DNA of 64,000 nucleotides from Gordionus sp. m RMFG-2023. Taxonomy: Eukaryota; Nematomorpha; Gordioida; Chordodea; Parachordodidae. Below the pieces are notes generated by a model. It made no database searches, was not told the DNA's origin, and worked only from the letters and a program-made list of their open reading frames with translations. Below are positions 55,788 to 64,000 of the stretch, piece by piece. The stretch spans positions 5,210,509 to 5,274,508 of the forward strand of contig NC_088777.1 in assembly GCF_954871325.1 (NCBI RefSeq), written 5' to 3'. How positions within the stretch are numbered: the stretch's first letter is position 1; each line of letters opens with the position of its first letter. The translations under genes were made by a program, and so were the position numbers.

Positions 55788-57752
55788 ATTTTTATAGGGA
55801 TCATAACTATCCAGGATCATCACGGGTTTTAAAGGGATAACTAAAAAATTAGGGTTTTAAGTTAAGGAATGATAATACGGTATTATCACGTTTTAATCGT
55901 GATAAAGAGGAATCTTATTTTAAAAAGCGTTTTAGGAGGGTTTCGTTTCGCTTTTTAATTTTATTGTTATTTATTAATTTTCAATGTTGTTTTTTTCTGG
56001 CCTTATGAAATAAGATATGTCTAATATAGGGTATCAATCGATAGCCAATCAAAAGATCTATTCAAATGGAGGTCAATCTTTTCCCTAGGTCTGGGGGGTC
56101 AGGAATATTTTTATCAAAATAAAATATCGATATGGGTATCAAATAATAGCTAATTTTAATATCTTTTGACTGGAAGTCTTCATTCTTGGTCATGATGGGT
56201 ATGACTTGGTCTAGGGGGTAAATGGAGGGGGGGGGGTGTAAAAATTTTTTTTTTGTATGATTATCAAATAAAAGGTAAATTAAAATATTTTTTATTATAA
56301 TAATAATCACTCATAGAGGGCGGGTCTAGGTATTGGGGGGTCAGGAATATTTTTATTAAAATAAAATGTTGAAATGGGTATCAAATAATAGCTAATTTTA
56401 ATATCTTTAGATTGAAAGTATTCATTTTCTGTCTTGATGGGTTTGACTTGTTCTGGAGGATGGATAAATACCCATATCGGCATTTTATTTTGATAAAAAT
56501 ACCTGACCCCCCAAGGCCTAGACCAGCCATCTATGAGCGATTATTATTACAATAAAAAAATATTTTAATTACCTTTTATTTGATACCCATATCAATAAAA
56601 ATCATTTTTTAAACCCACCCCGCAAACCAAGTCATACCCATCAAGACAGAAAATGAATACTTTCAATTTTAAAATTAGCTATTATTTGATATCCATATCG
56701 ACATTTTATTTTGATAAAAATATTTCTGACCCCCCAAGGCCTATACCCGCTCTCTATGATAGATTATTATTTTTTACAATAAAAAAATATTTTAATTACC
56801 TTTTATTTGATACCCATATCAAAAAAAAAATTTTTACACCCTTCCCTTCTATCCACCCCCTCAAACCAAGTCATACCCATCAAAACCAATAGCGTCTACA
56901 TGACAGTATATTCACTGGATGCAAACCCCCCTCAAAAAATATATCTACCCCCTAAAAATACCAAAATGTTATCCATAGATAATTTAAAAATGTAATGGAA
57001 AATTTTCTAGATTATTATAGCCTACCCCACAAATGCCTACTCCCTACCCCCTACAACCTACCCCCTACCCCTTTATAGATATTAGGATGCAAACTGTTCC
57101 TACCCCCCCCCCGCTCATGTAGGCACTGAAAACCAAGAATGAAGACTTTCAGTCAAAAAATATTAAAATTAGCTATTATTTGATACCCATATCGACATTT
57201 TATATTGATAAAAATATTCCCGAACTCCTAAGACCTAGGACCCGCCCTCTATGAGTGATTATTATATTAAAATAAAAAAAATATTTTAATTACCTTTTAT
57301 TTGATACCCATGTCAAAAAAAATTATTTTTTACACTCCCTCCCCTTCTCTATCTACCCCCCCCCCTCCTTCCAAACCAAGCCATACTCATTCAAGACCAA
57401 GAATGGAGATTTTCACACAAAAGATATTAAAATTAACTATTATTTGATACCCATATCGATATTTTATTTTCATAGAAATTTTCCTGACCTCCCAGACTTA
57501 GACTCGCCCATTAAGGGGGAGAGTTGAATAGATCACTTGATTAGCTATCGATTGATACCCTATATTAAACATATCTTATTACATAAAGCCACAAAAACAA
57601 CATTGAAAATAAATAAATAACAATTAATTTTTAAACATGGTTCAATCAAACGTAATAATACCGAGTTCTTTATCCTTTAAAAAATTGAATTTTTAAAGGG
57701 ATCCCTTTAAAACCCGTGATGATCCCGGATAGTTCTGATACCTTTAAAAATG
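55788..57752. repeat. Foldback locus with internal ~245-bp repeats
   Basis: Outer arms pair: GGATCATCACGGGTTTTAAA (about 55814) with TTTAAAACCCGTGATGATCC (about 57705), and AATATAGGGTATCAATCGAT with ATCGATTGATACCCTATATT. Between them a ~245-bp unit (ATACCCATATCGACATTTTA, CTGACCCCCCAAGGCCTAGA, AATTACCTTTTATTTGATAC, AAACCAAGTCATACCCATCA) is repeated. It lies in one orientation from 56040 to about 56470 and in the opposite orientation from there to about 57560. Unequal arms (about 0.7 and 1.3 kb) reflect different repeat numbers plus a nested MITE. The layout resembles foldback transposons, whose long inverted ends contain tandem repeats. Confidence 0.8.
56890..57128. mobile_element. hAT-type MITE (239 bp) nested in the foldback repeat
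   Basis: Ends TAGCGTCTACATGA and TCATGTAGGCACTG (12 of 14 inverted matches) with the perfect 8-bp duplication AAAACCAA (56882-56889, 57129-57136). The interior is rich in CTACCCCCTA words. The surrounding ~245-bp repeat continues across the site. Confidence 0.85.
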
Positions 57753-57858
57753 AAACTTATGATCTGGATGTCCCAGATACCAGATCCTTTCATCAACTTA
57801 TAAATAATTTAGAAATTTTTTTGGTAATAACGTCATCCCATGCCCTAAAAATATAAAT
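57690..57858 (+). other. Short coding-like open frame at the end of the foldback arm
   Basis: About 55 codons: FKGIPLKPVMIPDSSDTFKN, then ETYDLDVPDTRSFHQLINNL, then EIFLVITSSHALKI and a stop. The first third lies in the foldback arm and has a counterpart in the left arm (minus strand, KPVMILDSYD). The composition is less biased than chance frames here, and TTG|GTAATA could be a splice donor. It could be an exon or transposon remnant. Unrecognised. Confidence 0.25.
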
Positions 57859-57884
57859 ATATCAATTCCTTTTTTTAAAAAAAT

Positions 57885-58140
57885 ATCATATTCTAAAAGA
57901 TTTCTTACATTTTTGGAAGTACATCCATTTTTTATGGTATCAAAATTTCTATTATTATAAAAAAGAGTTACGTTTTTTTTTTAAATGGCGCAATTGTAAA
58001 ACGTGAATGTGTACAATTTAAACGAATGCATTATTTGCGTTTGCAAGGCAAGCTACGTTTGAAAAGCTCAATTTGTGGGCACTATTACTCCTTATATAAA
58101 AATTTATGGTCATATAATCTTATAAATAATATTTAAAACA
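57885..58140. repeat. Dispersed repeat 'B', inverted copy of 8055-8345
   Basis: See 8055-8345. The blocks occur in reversed order and orientation: CAATTGTAAAACGTGAATGT, CAATTTAAACGAATGCATTA, then GGGCACTATTACTCC. Confidence 0.55.
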
Positions 58141-58175
58141 TCAAATATTAAAAGAATAAAAATATATAATAATCA

Positions 58176-58300
58176 GAGACCTGCCGGGCCGGGCCGGGCC
58201 ATATATTTTAAAACCAAATATTTGAAATCGGCATTAATAAATAAAATATATTTTTAAAAAATCCGGGCCGGGCCGAAAAAATTTTTAGAAAAAAATCCGG
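58176..58300. mobile_element. GC-rich hAT-type MITE end fragment
   Basis: CAGAGACCTGCCGGGCCGG begins a block with ATCGGCATTAATAA and AAAATCCGGGCCGGGCCG, matching the order at 21.14-21.27 kb. It stops where a reversed family-A arm begins. Confidence 0.5.
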
Positions 58301-58329
58301 TATCATTTCTTTTTGTATTTTTAAAAATA

Positions 58330-59160
58330 TATTTCATAAATTTGTAGGAAAAAAAAATACATGAACGCTAAACCCACCAACAATTTCTAATTAGATGTTA
58401 ATCCAGGTTAAAAACCTAAGTATTATATCTCAGCATAGCAAATCATAGTGTTTCTCTTTTCGAAATCAAATAAAAATTCAAAAAAATTCACATACCACCC
58501 CCCCCCCCCTTATCACTCCTCCAATCTTTACTTTTATAAATTATTGATATTAAATTCACCGTTTAAATCGTCGCAATAATATTAACTCGATCCCATATCT
58601 AAAAGAATATTCTCAAAAAATATCAAATATTGGTCACAAAGGTTGTAATCTTACTAAATATCTAAATACGTCGAAATTAAATAAAACAATTGACATTTTA
58701 TATAAAATAAATCAGTGAATCATTACATTTTTTCCCATAAAAAATGGAAAAATCTTTATATATTTTTATGCTAGGTACAAATATAATCTTAAAAAAAAAT
58801 ATGAATAGCAAGTAGGCAATAATTATTTTACCATTAAAATGTGATCATTTGTAATATATAAAAACCCATATGTGTTCCTGCAATTTATATTCGTAATTGG
58901 TTTCAAGATCAATTTTTGATAGATAATAAATGGAATTTATCTTACTTTATAAGTAATAATATAATATGATTTAAAAATTTAGTAAAACAAAAAAATAATT
59001 ATTTTTTTCGTAAAATAATAATTCGCTATCTTGCGGATTAAATGTTATTGAAATTTAAAATGTAATTATAATTTATTTTTTAATACAATTTCTTAACAAT
59101 TCTCCAACTTACTTTTAAATAGAATTAATTTAATTATTAATTTATTTTATTGTAAATTCC
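58330..59160. repeat. Family-A reversed arm, rightmost copy, without the MITE
   Basis: Same order as 31225-32345 with a C tract at 58499 and a worn core at 59024-59037 (CGCTATCTTGCGGA). It reads GTAATATATAAAAACCC uninterrupted at about 58850, so it lacks the TAGTGTTG MITE present in three other reversed arms. It ends near 59160 after TTATTGTAAATTCCCC. Confidence 0.8.
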
Positions 59161-59365
59161 CCAAATCAACAAGTCGTGATACTTTTTCCATTATACAATT
59201 GATTTTTGGTACAAATCTTTGAGAAAAAAAATTAAAATATAAACTTGTACAAATTTCGAAGAGGAAAAAAAAAATATAAATTTATTTATAAACAACTTTA
59301 AAAAAAATATAAATTTTTATTAATTAAAGTTTGTAATTATAACCTTAACCAGGCATCCACTAACC

Positions 59366-60231
59366 TAGTGAAGGTCAACGGTCCGATCCTATCGGTCTTA
59401 GACCGGACCGATCTTTTTCTTGAGGACCGTGGTCCACACCGGTCTTTTTATTTTTTACGGTCAAGACAGCGGTCCGGACCGGTCCTTTATTATTGTTTAA
59501 GTTTGCTTTACTATACAATTAATATAATTTTTTTGTACATTTTTTTTATGATATTTTTCTAGAGGAGTCATTTTAGATTTTGTTAATTTTTATTTTACAA
59601 TATGAAAACCATAAGTTTGTCCAAGAAACATTTTACTTATAGTCCCAATAAAAACATAGAGTATGTGTTCACTGCAGTACCAAATTTAATGTATCGTCAG
59701 CAGCACCTAGTAACAAAATAATTGTTTATAATTTTTTAAGCAATAAATTAATCAAAATAAGCAATAATATTATTAAAATATTTTAGTTATTATATAGTTC
59801 TATTTTTTTTAAAGAAACTGTCTGTATAATTTATTGTAAAAATTACTTAACCTTATTCTTAATAAAATAATTAGGTACCTTAAGCAGACATCTGATAAAA
59901 CATAAAATATATACTTCTAATGATGAAAATGAAAATATCTCAAAAAACACAATCTACTCGTAATTTTAACATGCCCTCTACAAGCACAAAATCATTTTTT
60001 TCAATACCATTGGATAAATTTTATTGTTTATATAATACTCTTATATTTAATAAAATGATAAAACAAATCAAATTAGGTTAAAAAATATGTTTTTTAAACA
60101 AATAAGACCGGTCCAGGACCGGTCTTTTTATTTAGGACCACGGTCTGGATCGATCTTTTTCTTAAGGACCGTGGTCCGGTCCGAGGGTATCGGTCCAGTC
60201 TGGACCAAAGACTGGACCGTGACCTTCACTA
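59366..60231. mobile_element. GC-rich-ended hAT non-autonomous element (866 bp)
   Basis: T(A)GTGAAGGTCA ends: TAGTGAAGGTCAACGGTCC on the left and GGACCGTGACCTTCACTA on the right, with the perfect 8-bp duplication CACTAACC (59358-59365, 60232-60239). Subterminal regions are packed with GGACCGGTC-type words on both sides. The interior is AT-rich with no legible transposase. Confidence 0.9.
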
Positions 60232-60239
60232 CACTAACC

Positions 60240-61060
60240 TCACTCCCTTTTTATTTTTTTTAATTAACAACACTTGAAATTCCCTTTTACGGCCTGACTG
60301 AGAATAAATAGACCATTATAATATACAATAAGGGGGAAAAAACGAAGAGAGAGAAAAAATTAAAAAAAAAAAATCAAATATACCGCAACATATTTCTTAA
60401 CTTATAACACACAAAAACATATTAAAAAAAATGTTTTTATCTTCCCTTTACAACAAACCTTCCACCGCATATCCAACCTTTATTCCACTTTTTATTAATT
60501 ACTAAACAACATTAAAAATATATAATTTTTAAAAAAAAAACACGTGCACTCTCTTATCTCACATTATCAAAAATATTCCTTTCCTTTCATTTTCTTCCGG
60601 CGACCTGCCAAAGATGAAAAACAACCACAAATATGTAATAAAAATATCAAAACGGTTTCTATAACTCAATACACGATTCCCCTTTAACCATTAACAATAT
60701 AATGTACCTCAAATTTCCATTTTAATCTTACATTACATTTTAACTCTTATTTATGACTAACAACTGGTAACCTCAATGAACACCAACTTTTCTCATTACG
60801 AACATGAAAGAATTAAAACCAATACCCTTGCATTTTATATCAATATATCTTACTGCCCTCGTGTAATAATAAATAAACCAAAACAAAATGTTACCAACAG
60901 TTCACATACATTTTAATTCCCCTTTATGCTTTATCTTTTCATAAATATCTTTTACCGCTGCTCTAAGGTGAGTCTAAACCTTCGGGTTGAACTCCCATTT
61001 TTATTATTATTTTTTTTTTTACATTATACCTATCTAAATTCTACTTTTCATTCCCTCCAA
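60240..61060 (-). other. Region expected to contain the 3' LTR of the right-hand gypsy element
   Basis: No gene. It lies immediately downstream (minus strand) of the integrase end. Two purine-run sites (AAAGGGGAA on minus, near 60675 and 60916) could be polypurine tracts. LTR limits cannot be fixed without the other LTR, which would be outside the window. Confidence 0.35.
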
Positions 61061-61061
61061 A

Positions 61062-61643
61062 CTACCCTCTAAATCGGACATGATCATTATGGCGCATCAC
61101 CGTGCCGCCCATTTCCAACTGAATCAAACTCAACTTCGAGCCTTTATTTTCACTGACAATGCCCTTGACTTTTCTGCCCCTCCCATCAAACAGGCGGGTC
61201 CATACCTTTTCCCCAACACCGAATTTAAATTTCATGTCTTCCAGAACTACATTTCCTTTGTCCTTTATTTTTAAAAAATCCAACGGCAAACTAGTCCTCC
61301 GACGAAGGAACAATTCCGTAGGACTCATTCCCTCCCGATTTCGCGAGTTAAGATAATACAACTGAGCTAAGTACGCTCCATCCTTATAATTTACTGATTT
61401 CCTTAGCCAATTCTTAACGACGGCTACCATTCTCTCAGCCTGCCCATTCGAGCTGGGATGATAAGGCGGCGTCAAAATATGCCGAGTCTGTGACTCCACA
61501 CAAAACTGCTTGAATTCATCGCTCACGAATGCTGGTCCCCCGTCAGAAACAATGGTATCTGGCAAACCGAATCTGGCATACAATTCCCGTAATTTCCTAA
61601 TCACTATTCTGGTGGTATGCCCATTAACCTCGGTGTATTCCAC
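61062..61643 (-). pseudogene. Gypsy integrase catalytic core and C-terminal region (fossil)
   Basis: TIVSDGGPAFVSDEFKQFCV and HPSSNGQAERMVAVVKNWLR carry the second Asp and the Glu of the DDE triad. YYLNSRNREGMSPTELFLRR and KFGVGEKVWTRLFDGRG follow, ending MRHNDHVRFRG, the usual tail of Ty3/gypsy integrases. Confidence 0.9.
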
Positions 61644-61655
61644 CCATTTTGAATA

Positions 61656-62144
61656 CTAATCAACCAATAGAAAATACGCCCTTTTATCCAGATCAAAGAA
61701 ATATATGTGAAGACGCTCCCAAGGTTTCTTTGCCCGGGGCCAAACCTGACCTACCTCCTTACGGAGCATAGCTGCACAAGTATTACAAGGAACGCATTTC
61801 ATTGTAATTTTTTCGATATCCTTGCCCATACCTGGCCACCAAACATACTCCCTCGCCCAAGATTTCATCCTTTCCCTACCTTGATGTCCCGCATGTAATA
61901 AATTCAAAATTTTGCCACGTAATTTATAAGGAATTACTGCTCTATTTGCCCTCATTACACAATCATCAACAATTGACAATTCCCTTTCAATCTTTTTAAA
62001 ATTTTTACCATTATTTTCCCACGGTTTTTTCCCCGTTAAATATAATTTTATTTGACTCAGCTCTTTATCTTTTAAAGTACTGACTTTAAGTTCTTCCCAG
62101 TTGGTAGGACCTCCTCGGAGCATATGCGAAAGCGAACACACCAA
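61656..62144 (-). pseudogene. Gypsy integrase N-terminal HHCC zinc finger (fossil)
   Basis: LLHAGHQGRERMKSWAREYV then WWPGMGKDIEKITMKCVPC supplies H-x3-H and C-x2-C, the integrase zinc-binding domain. It is followed by KPWERLHIYFFDLDK, the start of the catalytic core. Confidence 0.88.
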
Positions 62145-62238
62145 TGCTTTCTCATTGTCCCGAACCTTATCATTATTCCCTTAGTCATTTCCTTCATTTA
62201 ATCCTAATCGGGACAAAATATCAGGCAAACAATTCTCT

Positions 62239-62448
62239 TTACCCCGACGATAGGATCTCCACGTTAGAGCTGTCCACCAACAACAACCAACGTTGTAACC
62301 GGAGAGACATCATTAACTCCCGATTGTTCTTCCGGAATAAGTGAATTAACGGTTTGTGATCAGTAAAAATTACAAATCTTTTACCAATCAAATACTCACG
62401 GCATTTTGTCAAACCAAAAATCACTGCCAGGGCCTCCTGTTCAATCAC
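62239..62448 (-). pseudogene. Gypsy RNase H region (fossil)
   Basis: EQEALAVIFGLTKCREYLIG then VIFTDHKPLIHLF match the RNase H stretch of Ty3/gypsy polyproteins (E-ALA...L.K.R.YL.G...TDHKPL). Confidence 0.88.
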
Positions 62449-62592
62449 AGAATACCTGGTCTACACCTCCCGAAAAACACGCGAGAAAAACAACACGGGT
62501 CTCTCCAAGCTCTCTATTATCTGTAATAACGCCCCACCAACTCCCTTATTTGAAGCATCCACCGCCAAAACAATTTCCAATTCATTATCAAA

Positions 62593-63015
62593 TCACACCA
62601 AAACCGGCTCCTTTCCAATTTTTTCCTTTAAAATTTCAAAAGCAATTTGCTGTACATCCTTCCACTCAAAATGAATTCCTTTTTTCAATAAATCATATAA
62701 CGGCGCCGCGACCTTTGCAAAATCTTCCACAAACCTATGGTAATAATTGACCATACCCAAAAAAGACTGCAACTCGGCCTTATTGTCGGGCCGTTTCATG
62801 TTCGATATATTTCTCAAATTTTTATCCAAAGGTTTTACCTCAATTCCATTAATTCGATGACCCAAATATTCAACTTCCATTACCCCCAGAACACTTTTCT
62901 CCTTACTGGCTCTCAAGCCTTTGTCACAAATTCTCCTAAACACTTCCTCCAAACGTTGATTATGCTGCTCCGGCGTCACGCCGGTAATTAACACATCATC
63001 CATATAATAAAACAC
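62593..63015 (-). pseudogene. Gypsy reverse transcriptase, C-terminal half (fossil)
   Basis: FYYMDDVLITGVTPEQHNQR holds the YMDD active site. VEYLGHRINGIEVKPLDKN, LQSFLGMVNYYHRFVEDFAK and APLYDLLKKGIHFEW follow, the connection to RNase H typical of the gypsy group. Confidence 0.9.
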
Positions 63016-63027
63016 TCCTTACAATCC

Positions 63028-63660
63028 TTAAAAAACTGACGCCATGGTCCGTTGAAAAATCGGCGCCGATACACTCAACTCAAACGGTAATCTACAAAAA
63101 GCAAATAACCCCTTTAACGTCGTTATCGTCAATAATTTACGAATTTTTTCCTTGAATGGTAACTGTGAATACGCTGAAGAAAAATCAACCTTTGAAAAAT
63201 ATTTAGCCCCCTTTAACTGAGCCAAAATCTCTTCAATCCGAGGCAACGGATATTTTACCTCCACTACCCATCGATTTACCGTGACCCTGAAATCAGCGCA
63301 GAGCCTCAATTTACCATTTGATTTTTTAACCGGAACCAAAGGAGTAGCCCAATCACTATATTCCACAGGAATGATGATACCATCCTTAACCCAATGATCT
63401 AACTCCTCGTCAATTTCCTTTTCCCATTCAAAAGGAACCATTCTACAAGTCAAAAAAATCGGCGAAAAACCCTCTCTAAGTTGAACATCCACCTGATAAT
63501 CATTTAAGCATCCCGATTTTTCTTCAAAAATTATACCATATTGTCTAACTAAAATGGGAATAGCACTGTTCACGGTATTCCATTCATTTATTCCCCCGGC
63601 CATAATTTGCTTCTCATTTATCTCATCATCAAAATCCGACTTACTCGATTTCTTTATCAT
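63028..63660 (-). pseudogene. Gypsy reverse transcriptase, N-terminal half (fossil)
   Basis: WATPLVPVKKSNGKLRLCAD, then YPLPRIEEILAQLKGAKYFS and KVDFSSAYSQLPFKEK contain the fingers motifs and the first catalytic Asp. GLFAFCRLPFELSVSAPIFQ precedes the YMDD region. Confidence 0.9.
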
Positions 63661-63945
63661 CTACTCCGAAATTTCACAAATTTTATTACCGGTATTATCC
63701 AAATTTACATTCTCTTCAACATCAGTTATTACACTACCATTAATATTAAAAATATTCCAATAATTATTAGGAGGACCAAGCTTGGTAATCCAATCCCAAC
63801 CCATAATAGTCTCAACATTTTCCTTTACTACCCATAAATCAAGGAAAAACATAGTATCGTTAAGCTGCACCCCCAATTTATTTTTTCCTAAAAACCACCA
63901 TTTCAGACCCATCAAATTGTCTGACACACATGGACTCTTTCTCAA
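63661..63945 (-). pseudogene. Gypsy protease-end/linker region (fossil)
   Basis: LWVVKENVETIMGWDWITKL resembles the ILG.DWL stretch that closes retropepsin domains and leads into the RT. The active-site part of the protease would lie further right, beyond what can be read. Confidence 0.6.
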
Positions 63946-64000
63946 GTGTTTCTCCAGGCCAATACTTATAAAAATTTTTGCTAGACATAATCGAAATGCT

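Larger units (their letters stand above)
61062..63945 (-). mobile_element. Ty3/gypsy retrotransposon pol region, partial at the window edge (fossil)
   Basis: Minus-strand pol in the order protease end, RT, RNase H, integrase zinc finger, integrase core, which is the Ty3/gypsy arrangement. The 5' part (gag and 5' LTR) lies beyond 64000. All major motifs remain readable, so the copy is not ancient, but it is broken, with roughly four to five interruptions over the visible part. Its integrase resembles that of the 44426 element. Confidence 0.9.

Overview
The window is invertebrate-type nuclear DNA: strongly AT-rich, with very few genes and packed with layered transposons. GT-AG introns with short AT-rich spacing, hAT transposons and their MITEs, Ty3/gypsy elements, a tRNA-like SINE and a non-LTR retrotransposon point to a metazoan, most likely an invertebrate. 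The species cannot be read from the sequence.

Host genes. The best candidate is a four-exon gene on the + strand at 3177-5524. Its reading frame stays open across three phase-matched introns and gives a 102-residue helical, lysine-rich protein that I do not recognise. A second candidate lies on the minus strand at 15.9-17.4 kb, with two well-supported exons and one weak one; its product is also unrecognised. Weaker coding-like patches occur at 6.3-6.9, 16.6-16.8 and 57.7-57.9 kb.

Layout. 0.43-2.05 kb is a long inverted repeat. 7.3-12.8 kb is a nest: hAT remnants, a 211-bp MITE, and a 4-kb hAT (8531-12503, perfect 8-bp target duplication) that itself carries a reverse-transcriptase element. 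13-19 kb is mostly unannotatable AT-rich DNA with a large pyrimidine microsatellite. 19.4-26.5 kb holds two hAT remnants, more family-A repeat and a 1.1-kb hAT-type element. 26.7-32.5 and 33.6-41.5 kb are two copies of one segmental duplication. Each copy has private insertions: a solo LTR in the first; two retrotransposon fragments, a 1.36-kb hAT and a ~400-bp insertion in the second. 42.4-47.6 kb holds a ZMYM1-like hAT remnant and an internally reduced Ty3/gypsy element with a SINE in one LTR. 50.6-54.9 kb is a hAT split by a non-coding LTR (TRIM-like) element, both with perfect target duplications. 55.8-57.8 kb is a second foldback locus built of ~245-bp repeats. 59.4-60.2 kb is a GC-rich hAT MITE, and 61.0-64.0 kb is the pol region of a second Ty3/gypsy element that runs off the right edge.

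How the parts relate. hAT transposons dominate. At least eight elements have recognisable 8-bp target duplications, one of them with a single mismatch, and most are nested in a repeat family ('family A') that carries a decayed hAT transposase and a conserved 14-bp core, TCCGCAAGYTGGCG, seen 13 times. A single non-LTR family with an N-terminal zinc finger, an RT and a C-terminal RPDG...WDYTCVD domain (probably a restriction-like endonuclease) left three fragments. That C-terminal domain and the two spliced host-gene candidates are the most interesting novelties here.
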